NCBI RefSeq assembly: GCF_900113705.1
Contig: NZ_FOQI01000011.1
Location: 62,001-126,000, forward strand
Direction: 5' to 3'
From: Collimonas sp. OK307
Lineage (GTDB): Bacteria; Pseudomonadota; Gammaproteobacteria; Burkholderiales; Burkholderiaceae_D
Length of the DNA stretch: 64,000 bases
Shown: positions 46,674 through 55,377 of the stretch, in pieces
Position numbering within the stretch: the first letter of the stretch is position 1
Layout of the letters: each line of letters starts with the position of its first letter
Program-made: the position numbers and the translations under genes
The notes under the pieces: model-generated
Seen by the model: only the letters and a program-made list of their open reading frames with translations
Databases searched by the model: none
Told to the model about the DNA's origin: nothing

Positions 46674-46893
46674 ATTGATGCCATCATTTTTTATCCGATG
46701 TGAATCTGGTCGGCTATCGATGTAGGTGGATTCCTACAACCCTTTGCGGTGAACGCCGATATGTTTCCGCGGTGCAGCGCGATAGAGTTCGGATATGTGC
46801 AAATCGGCACTCTCGTATGAGTCCGAGGCTGCGCCTGCCAATTGCCGCTCTGGCAGGTGGCGAGAAACTGCAACGTTATCAAGGATTGCTAAC

Positions 46894-48219
46894 ATGAGCT
46901 TCGCAACTGCACCTCGCATTTATTGCATCAATCCGGTACTTGTCTCGCGCCGAGGCTGGCCGGCTTTGCTCGACCATTGCGTCACGCTGGGCTTTGATCA
47001 CGTGTTGCTGGCCAATACGCTCAATCTGGGCCAGCCCTCCGATGCTGAAGAAGGCCTTCCATTGAATGAGTTGACAGCAGCCTGTTCTGACCGCGGCTTG
47101 CACCTGTTGCTTGATATCGTGCTCGACAGAGTCTCGTCTGACGATCCGCTGATCGATGCTTACCCATCCTGGTTCGAAAACAAGCCTTCACCTGACAGCA
47201 TGTCATCTGCTGGCGGCCCGCCCGTAACGAGCGACAGCGTTATCCATCTGCGCATGGCTGATTCTGCCGTACAGCGTGGTCTATACGCACTCTGGTGTCG
47301 ACGCTTGCGGGGTTTGCTTGATATCGGCGTCGCCGGGTTTGTCTGCAGCGCGCCTGCGGCGGTGCCTGTCACGCTGTGGCAAGCTTTGATGACAGCAACA
47401 CGCAGCTACCGCAATTCGGTTAGTTTCCTCGCCTGGACTCCCGGCAGTTCGGCGCCACAGCTTGATCCGCTGACTGACGCCGGTTTCGACGCGGTATTCT
47501 GCTCGGGAGCATGGTGGGATTATCAAGCTACGCGTTATGTGCGAGAACAAGATAATCTGATCGGCGACGCCACCATCATCGCTTTTCCGGAAACGCCTTT
47601 CGGTCCTCGCCTGGCGGGTCTGCTTAGCTTGACCGATGCCCCCTCGCGCCGCCGCGCCAGCCTGCGTGCGCTGCGCTTTGCGGCGGCCAGCGGCAACGGC
47701 ATCTTGATACCGATGGGCTTTGAACTAGGGCTGACCGTGCCGTTCGATACTGTGCTGACGTCAGCACAATACGCCAGTCTGTGCGAAGAGGCAGAGATCG
47801 ATTTGCGCGATGAAATTCAACAGGCGAATCGTTTCATTGTCGACATCGGCCGTTATTTTTTAGGTGCACCCGTTGCATTGCTGCGCAGTCCTGGCAGCGG
47901 ATTGGCCTTGCTTCAGCGTAGTACGCGCACCGGCCTTGGCGGCCAGCGTGACGATAACGCCCGCTTGTCCTTGCTGATTGTGGTGAATCAAGATCTGTAT
48001 CAAACCTGGCAAGGCGATGTCGACGACATCTTTAACCATGTCGACGGCTACGTTGCCCAGGCCGATTTGTCGGATTGGAACGAGGGCCGGGAGGCTGCGT
48101 TCTCTCTGCCGCAAGGTCCGTTGTTGCTAGAGGCGGCCGAGATTAAATTATGGCTGGCGCGGGCTACACCGTCGGGTGTCGGTCGTGTCAACAGTGGGGA
48201 TACCCGGCAAGCGGCATAA
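46894..48219 (+). CDS. GH13-like protein with degraded active site
   Basis: A 441-residue protein that resembles the alpha-amylase (GH13) barrel, possibly the GlgE/maltosyltransferase side: RIYCINPVLVSRRGWPALLDHCVTLGFDHV at the start, LLLDIVLDRVSSDDPL at region I and a WFENKP. Region II, normally GFRxD, reads GVAGFVCSAPAAVP, so the catalytic nucleophile Asp is missing; the acid/base Glu region reads SVSFLAWTPG. It is therefore probably not catalytic. The start at 46894 has an AGGATT-like site; the open frame extends to 46795 without GH13 features. No glycogen gene lies beside it. Confidence 0.6.
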   Translation: MSFATAPRIYCINPVLVSRRGWPALLDHCVTLGFDHVLLANTLNLGQPSDAEEGLPLNELTAACSDRGLHLLLDIVLDRVSSDDPLIDAYPSWFENKPSPDSMSSAGGPPVTSDSVIHLRMADSAVQRGLYALWCRRLRGLLDIGVAGFVCSAPAAVPVTLWQALMTATRSYRNSVSFLAWTPGSSAPQLDPLTDAGFDAVFCSGAWWDYQATRYVREQDNLIGDATIIAFPETPFGPRLAGLLSLTDAPSRRRASLRALRFAAASGNGILIPMGFELGLTVPFDTVLTSAQYASLCEEAEIDLRDEIQQANRFIVDIGRYFLGAPVALLRSPGSGLALLQRSTRTGLGGQRDDNARLSLLIVVNQDLYQTWQGDVDDIFNHVDGYVAQADLSDWNEGREAAFSLPQGPLLLEAAEIKLWLARATPSGVGRVNSGDTRQAA

Positions 48220-48224
48220 GGACT

Positions 48225-48794
48225 TCAGACGAGCTTCAGGAAATTAGACCGCGGTCCGGTGTTTTCGTTGAGAAGCGCGATCAGTTGGTCCGCATTCAGG
48301 CGGCCTTTTCCTATCAGCTTTTGCAGCGGCTCGAAGGCACGCACCATGCGTCGATAGATGGAAATCGACGGCAGGTGCGAATGGATGTCGCGCCCCGCGA
48401 ATTTTGGAAAGCGCTGCATATCCTTGATCAGGAATGAAGCTATGTTGGCGTGTTCAAATTCGGTATCGCTATCGAACCCCAAGAATTTTACTTCGCACTG
48501 ACGCGGAGAAATGCTGGCGGCGACCCGGTCCTGATCCAGCGACCGCAACGCATCGTAACCGTCTTCAATTGCCGACCACATGTCAAGAATCCGGACGACT
48601 TCTTTCACGATAGGCGGATCCGATCTGGCGTTGCCGTCATACAGCGCGCCATATTTCCAGCGCAAGCCCCAGGTATTGCCGCTATGCAGCGCGGACTGGA
48701 CAAACTTCGGATCAACATCGCCCGCAATGTCCAGATGCTGATGCACTTCGCACAGCATGGTCAATATCAATTTTTCAGCATCGCTTAATTCCAT
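48225..48794 (-). CDS. YfbU-family protein
   Basis: A 189-residue protein of the YfbU family (UPF0304), soluble and mainly helical. The signature VKFLGFDSDTEFEH near residue 102 and the C-terminal FAGRDIHSHLPSISIYRRM match E. coli YfbU, which is somewhat shorter. E. coli YfbU has been linked to MazF-dependent death (from memory, not checked); its biochemistry is unknown. It is divergent from the FAN1-helicase genes, and a LexA-type box lies in the shared promoter region, so it may be damage-regulated. Confidence 0.85.
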   Translation of the reverse strand: MELSDAEKLILTMLCEVHQHLDIAGDVDPKFVQSALHSGNTWGLRWKYGALYDGNARSDPPIVKEVVRILDMWSAIEDGYDALRSLDQDRVAASISPRQCEVKFLGFDSDTEFEHANIASFLIKDMQRFPKFAGRDIHSHLPSISIYRRMVRAFEPLQKLIGKGRLNADQLIALLNENTGPRSNFLKLV

Positions 48795-48846
48795 TGCAAT
48801 CCCCGTTCAGACTCCTGCGTTAGGATTCGTATATACTACAGAATAA

Positions 48847-48862
48847 CTGTACGTTTATACAG
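48847..48862. promoter_or_regulatory. LexA/SOS box
   Basis: CTGT (48847-48850), eight bases of mostly A/T, then ACAG (48859-48862) matches the CTGT-N8-ACAG consensus exactly, and the flanks extend the dyad to TAACTGTA/TACAGTTA. It lies 53 bases upstream of the YfbU start and 69 upstream of the FAN1 start, so both could be LexA-repressed. Confidence 0.8.
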
Positions 48863-48930
48863 TTAATTAGTACATGAAATCGTAAATAAAATCGTCAATT
48901 AAGGTAACTGCCAGTTATACCGGAGGTATT

Positions 48931-50634
48931 GTGCCTCCGTTGCGCCCCTGTACTCCGACCATGAACAAAACGCTGGAAAACCGTTTCTATTATCTGGATA
49001 ACTTCGTCACTGTTGTCGAGTCGGTACGCGCCCGTTATCGCCATTTGCTGAACAACGAAGAACAGGTGTTCGTCGATGGCTTCGGCAGTTTGCCGCAATC
49101 CTCCGCGGCATTGCTGGTACGGATGGTGATACGCAAAGGCGAGCTGTTTCGGCTTGGCAAGCTGCGTTACGACGAAATCGGCTGCACGGAAAATGCGGCG
49201 GCGCCGCTGGTAAAGGCTGGCTGGATAAGCCAGCAGCCGCTGGTGGATATCGAACAACTTTTCAGCGTGCTCACCAAAGTCGAAATCGCTGCGGCTTTCC
49301 CGCTGTTGCGACATAGCAAAGTAACTCGCAAGAGCGAACAGTTGGCCTTCCTGCGTGAGGCAGGGGATGCGGGGGACGATACAGCGTGCATGCGCAGCCT
49401 GGCCGAATGGTGGCCTGACGCTGGCGACAGTTTGTTGCAGTTGTCCAGGCCGATTGCCGCGTTATGCGATCGCCTGCGCCTGATGTTCTTCGGTAATTTA
49501 TATCAGGACTGGTCGGAGTTTGTGCTTTCCGAACTGGGCATTTTCAAATATGAACAGTTTGACTTATCTCCCGATACCCAAGGTTTCAGCAGCCGTCGGG
49601 ACATTGACGATTACCTGCACCTGTATGCCTGTCGCGAACGGTTTCTAAGCGGCGAGGCGCCACAGGTGGTGGTGGCTGATATTGCCGCCGATCCTTATCT
49701 GAATCCTTGGCTGGAAGAGCGCCGCAGTAAGTTGCTATTTCAGATTGCCCGGCACCATGAGCGCAATGGCGAGTTGCCGCAGGCGCTGCGGCTGTATGCC
49801 GACAGCAGCCGGCCCGGAGCACGCTTGCGGGCGATCAGGGTGCTGGAGCGTTGCGGCCAGCTTGCCGTCGCATTTGAGTTGGCACAGCAGGCTGAACTGC
49901 AGGCCGAAAGCGAAGCCGAACAACAGCAGTTGTTGCGCGTAATGCCGCGTCTGCGGCGCGCGCTAGGCTACCCAAAGTTGCCGAAGTCTTCTACCGCGAG
50001 CATTATCCAGCGCGAGATCGCCTTGCCGCGGCCTGATCCCGGCATGTCGGTCGAGACCGCGCTCGGCCAGCATCTAGGCTGTGCAGATGCACCTGCACAC
50101 TATGTCGAAAATGCATTGATCAATTCGCTGTTCGGCCTGTTGTTCTGGGACGCCGTGTTCGCGCCGGTGCCGGGCGCTTTTTTCCATCCGTTCCAGAGCG
50201 GTCCGGCAGACCTGCACAGTGCCGATTTTCGACTGCGCCGGGCGCGCCAGTTTGAAGACGGTTTTGCCTTGCTTCACAACGGCGGCTATCGAGAGACCAT
50301 CCGGCGGAATTTCCGGATCAAGGAAAATATCCAGTCGCCATTCGTGTTCTGGGGCGCGATCGACGATGATTTGCTAGCCATGGCGCTGGAATGCCTGCCG
50401 CCATTGCATCTGGAAAAGTGTTTTGAGCGGATCCTGCAGGACATCAAGAGCAATCGTTCCGGTTTGCCTGACCTGATCCAGTTCTGGCCGGCAGAAAAAC
50501 GCTATCAGATGATTGAAGTCAAAGGGCCGGGCGACCGCTTGCAAGACAACCAGATCCGCTGGCTGGATTACTTCGCCAGCCATGAAATCCCGGTAGCAGT
50601 GTATTACGTGCAATGGGCGGAGAAAAGCGCGTGA
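48931..50634 (+). CDS. FAN1-type VRR-NUC nuclease
   Basis: A 567-residue protein of the FAN1 structure-specific nuclease family. A helical N-terminal region and TPR-like repeats (about 250-340) precede the VRR-NUC domain at the C-terminus. Likely catalytic residues are Glu in HYVENALIN near 393, Asp514 in GLPD, Glu529 and Lys531 in EVKG, and Gln541 in the QDNQ motif. It begins at GTG 48931, three to four bases after CGGAGG. FAN1 proteins cut near interstrand crosslinks and flaps. It overlaps the helicase gene by TGATG and stands behind a SOS box. Confidence 0.92.
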   Translation: MPPLRPCTPTMNKTLENRFYYLDNFVTVVESVRARYRHLLNNEEQVFVDGFGSLPQSSAALLVRMVIRKGELFRLGKLRYDEIGCTENAAAPLVKAGWISQQPLVDIEQLFSVLTKVEIAAAFPLLRHSKVTRKSEQLAFLREAGDAGDDTACMRSLAEWWPDAGDSLLQLSRPIAALCDRLRLMFFGNLYQDWSEFVLSELGIFKYEQFDLSPDTQGFSSRRDIDDYLHLYACRERFLSGEAPQVVVADIAADPYLNPWLEERRSKLLFQIARHHERNGELPQALRLYADSSRPGARLRAIRVLERCGQLAVAFELAQQAELQAESEAEQQQLLRVMPRLRRALGYPKLPKSSTASIIQREIALPRPDPGMSVETALGQHLGCADAPAHYVENALINSLFGLLFWDAVFAPVPGAFFHPFQSGPADLHSADFRLRRARQFEDGFALLHNGGYRETIRRNFRIKENIQSPFVFWGAIDDDLLAMALECLPPLHLEKCFERILQDIKSNRSGLPDLIQFWPAEKRYQMIEVKGPGDRLQDNQIRWLDYFASHEIPVAVYYVQWAEKSA

Positions 50635-52898
50635 TGACGCCAGATGCTTCCCCTGCTCGTTACGTGGTCGCGGTGCGCGCCCTGTGCGAATTCACCGCAA
50701 AGCAGGGCGATCTGGACCTGCGCTTCACACCGTCGCCGACTGCGCAGGAAGGCATCACCGGCCATGCCGTAGTGGCCTCGCGCCGCTCCGCTTCTTATGA
50801 ATCGGAAGTCAGCCTGAGCGGTAGCTTCGGCCCGTTGCTGGTGCGCGGGCGCGCCGACGGTTACGATCCGCAGCTGAACCGGCTGGAGGAGGTCAAGACT
50901 TATCGCGGCGATCTCAGCCGCATGCCGGACAACCATCGTCATCTGCACTGGGCGCAGGTCCGGATCTATGGCCACCTGCTATGTCAGAGCCGGCAGCTGG
51001 ATGAATTGCAGCTGGCGTTGGTCTACTACGATATCGGCAGCCAGAAGGAAACCTTGCTGACTGAGCATCTGACCGCCAAGCTGTTGAAGCAGTTCTTCGA
51101 AGATCACTGCCAACGCTTCCTGGCATGGGCCGAACAGGAAATGACGCATCGTGCCGGGCGCGATGTGCAACTGACAGCCTTGCCGTTTCCACATGCGGAT
51201 TTTCGTCCGGGCCAGCGCGTGATGGCTGAGGCGATCTACAAAAGTACTGTGAGTGGCCGTTGCTTGCTGGCGCAGGCTCCCACCGGTATCGGCAAGACCA
51301 TCGGCAGCTTGTTTCCGATGCTCAAGGCGAGCCCGGGCCAGGCGCTGGACAAGATCTTTTTCCTCGCAGCCAAGACCTCGGGCCGGGCGCTGGCGCTGGA
51401 AGCTGTGACGCGGATCCGGCAAAGTGCGCCGGCGCTACCTTTGCGGGTGCTGGAACTGGTAGCGCGCGACAAGGCTTGCGAACATCCCGATAAAGCTTGT
51501 CATGGCGAATCCTGTCCTTTGGCCCAAGGATTTTATGACCGCTTGCCGCAGGCGCGCAGTGCCGCGATCGAAGCCGGCGCGATGGATAAGGAAAGCCTGC
51601 GCCAGGTCGCCGCCGCGCATCGGGTCTGTCCCTATTATCTGAGCCAGGAGATGGCCAATTGGTCGGATGTGATCGTTGGCGACTACAACTACTATTTCGA
51701 TGTGAGCGCCATGTTGTACGGCATGGCCAACGCCAACCAGTGGCGGGTAGGGGTGCTGGTTGACGAGGCGCACAACATGATCGACCGCGCGCGCAAGATG
51801 TATTCCGCTGAAATGGAATACATCCACCTGAAAACCTTGCGAAAAACCGCACCGCCGGCGCTCAAGCGCGGACTGGACCGGGTTAGCCGCCAATGGGGAG
51901 CCTTGGGCAAGGAACAGGATGGCGAATACCAGCATTACGCTGAAATACCGGAGGCGTTTGTCGAGGCATTGCTGAGGGCGGTGGCCGACATTACTGACTA
52001 TATGGTGGAGCATCCGGCCGCCATGGACAGCAACTTGCAGCAATTCTATTTTGACGCCTTGCACTTTACGCGCATGGCTGAACTGTTTGGCTCGCATTCG
52101 CTATTTGATATCACCAGGCAGGGTGGGCATGGCAGTACCTTATGCATCCGCAATATCGTGCCGGCGCCTTTCCTGACGCCACGCTTTGCCGCCGCCCGTA
52201 GCACGGTGCTGTTTTCGGCAACGTTAAGTCCCTGGCATTTTTACAGCGATACGCTGGGCATGCCGGCCGACACGGCCTGGATCGACGTGCCGTCGCCTTT
52301 CACCGCGGATCAGTTGACGGTGCAACTGGTGACCGGTATTTCGACGCGTTTCCTGCATCGGGAGCGTTCGCTGTCTCCCATCGTCGATCTGATCGCGCGC
52401 CAGTATCAGCAACAATCCGGTAATTACCTGATGTTTTTCAGCAGTTACGATTACCTGCAAAAGGTCGCCGCGCTGTTTGCCGAACGTTACCCGGAGATTC
52501 CACTGTGGCTGCAGGCGCGTCGCATGGATGAACGGGAACGGGAAGATTTCCTGGCGCGCTTTACCGATACCTCGCAAGGGGTTGGTTTTGCCGTGCTGGG
52601 CGGTTCGTTCGCCGAAGGCATCGATCTTCCCGGTGCGCGGCTGATCGGCGCTTTCATCGCAACGCTAGGGCTGCCGCAGATCAATCCGGTGAACGAACAG
52701 ATCATGCGGCGCATGGGCGAGACTTTCGGCAACGGCTATGACTACACCTATCTTTATCCCGGCATGCAGAAAGTGGTGCAAGCCGCGGGCAGGGTGATCC
52801 GTACGCAGCAGGACCGTGGTGTGGTGTACCTGATCGACGATCGTTTTGCGCGGCCGGAAATCAAGCAGTTGCTGCCGGCGTGGTGGCAAGTTGCATGA
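50634..52898 (+). CDS. Rad3/DinG-like helicase with N-terminal PD-(D/E)XK nuclease
   Basis: A protein of about 754 residues. Residues 1-180 look like a Cas4/RecB-type nuclease: Asp75 in RGRADGYD, Glu86 and Lys88 in EEVK, and WAQVRIYGH as the QxxxY-like helix. The superfamily 2 helicase follows with Walker A APTGIGKT (215-222), four cysteines for an Fe-S cluster (282, 289, 294, 332), DEAH at 377-380 and the QAAGRVIRTQQD motif VI. I chose the ATG at 50634, overlapping the FAN1 stop as TGATG, over 50613. A joint repair role with FAN1 is expected. Confidence 0.92.
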   Translation: MTPDASPARYVVAVRALCEFTAKQGDLDLRFTPSPTAQEGITGHAVVASRRSASYESEVSLSGSFGPLLVRGRADGYDPQLNRLEEVKTYRGDLSRMPDNHRHLHWAQVRIYGHLLCQSRQLDELQLALVYYDIGSQKETLLTEHLTAKLLKQFFEDHCQRFLAWAEQEMTHRAGRDVQLTALPFPHADFRPGQRVMAEAIYKSTVSGRCLLAQAPTGIGKTIGSLFPMLKASPGQALDKIFFLAAKTSGRALALEAVTRIRQSAPALPLRVLELVARDKACEHPDKACHGESCPLAQGFYDRLPQARSAAIEAGAMDKESLRQVAAAHRVCPYYLSQEMANWSDVIVGDYNYYFDVSAMLYGMANANQWRVGVLVDEAHNMIDRARKMYSAEMEYIHLKTLRKTAPPALKRGLDRVSRQWGALGKEQDGEYQHYAEIPEAFVEALLRAVADITDYMVEHPAAMDSNLQQFYFDALHFTRMAELFGSHSLFDITRQGGHGSTLCIRNIVPAPFLTPRFAAARSTVLFSATLSPWHFYSDTLGMPADTAWIDVPSPFTADQLTVQLVTGISTRFLHRERSLSPIVDLIARQYQQQSGNYLMFFSSYDYLQKVAALFAERYPEIPLWLQARRMDEREREDFLARFTDTSQGVGFAVLGGSFAEGIDLPGARLIGAFIATLGLPQINPVNEQIMRRMGETFGNGYDYTYLYPGMQKVVQAAGRVIRTQQDRGVVYLIDDRFARPEIKQLLPAWWQVA

Positions 52899-52899
52899 A

Positions 52900-53178
52900 T
52901 CAGTCGAATAGCTCCTGCCAGAAACTTTCCTTTTTCTTGGGGCGGCGATAGTCGTTGTAATGCGAGCCTTGCTGTGGTGCGTGGTACTCGGGCCGGGGTT
53001 GTTGCTGTCGCGGTGCTGGTACCTGCGCGTTGACCAGTTCCTGAGTCGATTGCTGGATGATCTTGTCCAGTTCACCGCGATCCAGCCAAACGCCGCGGCA
53101 GCCGGGACAATAGTCGATCTCGATGCTTTGGCGTTCGCTCATGACGAGCTCTTTGTCTTTACATACAGGGCAATACAT
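52900..53178 (-). CDS. zinc-ribbon (zf-TFIIB) protein
   Basis: A 92-residue protein. An N-terminal zinc ribbon has CPVC and CPGCRGVWLDRGEL, the TFIIB-type zinc-ribbon signature. A basic, Gln/Pro-rich tail ends in ESFWQELF. The function of these proteins is unknown. I chose the ATG at 53178, with GGAGAG upstream; a GTG at 53184 is possible. Its stop is one base from the helicase stop (convergent). Confidence 0.88.
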   Translation of the reverse strand: MYCPVCKDKELVMSERQSIEIDYCPGCRGVWLDRGELDKIIQQSTQELVNAQVPAPRQQQPRPEYHAPQQGSHYNDYRRPKKKESFWQELFD

Positions 53179-53243
53179 ATCCACTCTCCATCACGTTTAA
53201 TGTTGATAAAGAGCAGGCGCGCGCTGCGCACCTGCCCCGAGAC

Positions 53244-53936
53244 TTACTCTTTGTTGGCAAAGCCCAGCAACTGCAGCAGGCTGGTGAACAGATTGAATAT
53301 CGAGACGAATAAGCTGACGGTGGCCATCACATAATTGGTTTCGCCGCCGCGCACGATATTGTTGGTTTCGAACAGGATCATGCCCGACATCAGCAGCACG
53401 AACACTGCGGACACGGTCAGCGACAAGGCCGGGATGCTGAAGAAAATTGCAGCCAGTCCGGCTACGAAAGCGACCAGCACGCCGACCGTCAGCATGCCGC
53501 CCATGAAGGACAAGTCACGCTTGGTGACCAGCGCATAAGCGGACATCCCCAGGAAAATGGCAGCAGTGCCGGCCAGCGCCATCATCACCGTCAAGCCGCC
53601 GTTCGGCAGATTCAGGTAATGGCTGATGATCGGTCCCAGGGTGTAGCCCATGAAACCGGTCAGCGCGAATACCAGCCCGACGCCGAGACCGCGGTCGCGG
53701 TATTTCGTCACCATGAACAGCAGGCCGAAATAGCCCCCCAGGGTGACGATGATGCCAGGGCTCGGCAGGCTGAAAGCTACCGAGGCGCCTGCGACGATGG
53801 CGCTGAAACCCAGGCACAGCGATAGCAACAGATAGGTGTTGCGCAAGACCTGGCGTGCCGCGCCATCCATCACCGTGGTGGTTGCATACCGGATGTTGCT
53901 GCTTCTGTTTCGGAGAGTGTTGTAACGGTTGTTCAT
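53244..53936 (-). CDS. Bax inhibitor-1/YccA family membrane protein
   Basis: A 230-residue inner-membrane protein of the BI-1/YccA family with seven hydrophobic segments. The signature ETNNIVRGGETNYVMATV near residue 185 and FNLFTSLLQLLG near the end are typical. E. coli YccA modulates FtsH proteolysis of membrane proteins; family members may conduct calcium. It lies 60 bases upstream of the zinc-ribbon gene on the same strand. Confidence 0.92.
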   Translation of the reverse strand: MNNRYNTLRNRSSNIRYATTTVMDGAARQVLRNTYLLLSLCLGFSAIVAGASVAFSLPSPGIIVTLGGYFGLLFMVTKYRDRGLGVGLVFALTGFMGYTLGPIISHYLNLPNGGLTVMMALAGTAAIFLGMSAYALVTKRDLSFMGGMLTVGVLVAFVAGLAAIFFSIPALSLTVSAVFVLLMSGMILFETNNIVRGGETNYVMATVSLFVSIFNLFTSLLQLLGFANKE

Positions 53937-53978
53937 GAGGGTCTTTCGTAATTTATTTACGTAAATTCGTTCGTAAAA

Positions 53979-54335
53979 TCAGATGAGAGCGGCTTCAGTT
54001 ACCGGTACCGTGTATTTGGTATGCCGGATCGATTTCGCTCGCGACAACAGACGGTCTATCGCCTGCGCGGCACGATGCGCAGCCTGGTCGACCATGGCGG
54101 CGATATCGTCCCCTTTTTCGGTGACGACCACGGTTGGGAGGCCGGGCAAGGTAAGGTGAAGCTGGCAATGTTTGTCGATGCCGCCTTTAGGCCCATTCTG
54201 GTCGCTGATGCGCACCTTCATTGCCTGGATGCTGTAGTGTTTTCTGTCGAGCGTAAGGCTCAAGCGATGGATTACATACTCGCGCAGTCTGCGGCTGAGT
54301 TTTACACCTTTTGCAACGATGGTCGGTTTCATCAA
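53979..54335 (-). CDS. hpf: ribosome hibernation/HPF-family factor
   Basis: A 118-residue protein of the HPF/RaiA family that binds 70S ribosomes during slow growth. It has the beta-alpha-beta-beta-beta-alpha pattern: LSRRLREYVIHRLSLTL as the first helix and VVVTEKGDDIAAMVDQAAHRAAQAIDRLL as the last. The C-terminal tail is short, so it is a short HPF rather than the long form. The usual partner rpoN is absent here; the neighbours are a Bax inhibitor-1 gene and nhaR. Confidence 0.8.
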   Translation of the reverse strand: MMKPTIVAKGVKLSRRLREYVIHRLSLTLDRKHYSIQAMKVRISDQNGPKGGIDKHCQLHLTLPGLPTVVVTEKGDDIAAMVDQAAHRAAQAIDRLLSRAKSIRHTKYTVPVTEAALI

Positions 54336-54430
54336 AGACTCCAGTTCGTTTCAGGAGAAACCATCATATAGTCGCGACATAATTTTAAAAAGCGAAGATA
54401 ATCGAACAATTACTTCTGAAAAACAGAACA

Positions 54431-55351
54431 ATGAAATCATCGGGATTGAATTTTCGGCACCTGCATTATTTTTGGGTAGTGGCCAAGGAGGGCAGCGTTA
54501 CGCGCGCTGCAGAGCGTTTGGGGCTGGCCGTGCAAACTGTCAGCACTCAGATTTCGTTGCTGGAGCAAGCGATAGGAAAGTCGTTGCTGGCGCCGCAAGG
54601 GCGGCGCCTGGTGCTGACCGAGGCGGGGCGCCTGGCGCTGGGTTACGCCGACCAGATTTTCCTGTTGGGCGAGCAGATGCAGGAAGCGCTGGCTGTCGCT
54701 GAAGATGAGCCCACCATGCGGCTGGCAGTCGGCATTTCCGATTCGCTGCCGAAATTGATTTCTTCACGCTTGCTGGAAGCCGCATTGCGGCTGCCGCAGC
54801 GGGTAAAGCTGGTGTGTTACGAGGATAAATTCGAATCGCTGCTGGGCGACCTGACCCTGCACAAGCTTGATGTAGTGCTGACCGACCGGCCGGCGCCTTC
54901 CGGCACGGCATTGCGCGTATTCAGCCATTTGCTGGGAGAAAGCGACATCGCGCTGTTTGGCAACAAAGAACTGGCGAAGCGTTATCGCGCAACATTCCCG
55001 GCCAGCCTGAACGGCGCGCCGTTGCTGCTGCCTACTCGCAATAACGTGATTCGCGGGCGCATCGACCACTGGTTTGAATCGCGCGATCTGCGACCGGACG
55101 TGGTGGGAGAGTTCGATGACAATGCGCTGTTGAATACCTTCGGCCGTAGCGGCCTAGGTTTATTTCCGGCGCCGTCCGCCCTCGCGGCAGACGTCGAGGA
55201 ACAGTTTGGCGCAGTGCCGATTGGCGAGCTGGATCAGGTGCACGAACAATTTTATGCGGTTTCGAATGAACGTAAGATCAAGCATCCGGCGGTTGAAGCG
55301 ATTTTATCGGCGATACATGGGAAGGCTTTTATTCCCGCCAAACGCAAGTGA
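54431..55351 (+). CDS. nhaR: LysR-family activator NhaR
   Basis: A 306-residue LysR-family protein. The helix-turn-helix (about 9-65) has HYFWVVAKEGSVTRAAERLG, characteristic of NhaR, which in E. coli activates the Na+/H+ antiporter gene nhaA in response to sodium. The effector domain follows from about 90. No nhaA is in the window. It is divergent from the HPF gene. The name rests on sequence resemblance; the regulon here is unknown. Confidence 0.88.
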   Translation: MKSSGLNFRHLHYFWVVAKEGSVTRAAERLGLAVQTVSTQISLLEQAIGKSLLAPQGRRLVLTEAGRLALGYADQIFLLGEQMQEALAVAEDEPTMRLAVGISDSLPKLISSRLLEAALRLPQRVKLVCYEDKFESLLGDLTLHKLDVVLTDRPAPSGTALRVFSHLLGESDIALFGNKELAKRYRATFPASLNGAPLLLPTRNNVIRGRIDHWFESRDLRPDVVGEFDDNALLNTFGRSGLGLFPAPSALAADVEEQFGAVPIGELDQVHEQFYAVSNERKIKHPAVEAILSAIHGKAFIPAKRK

Positions 55352-55377
55352 ATAGTAAATGAGCAATGGCAGGTGAG

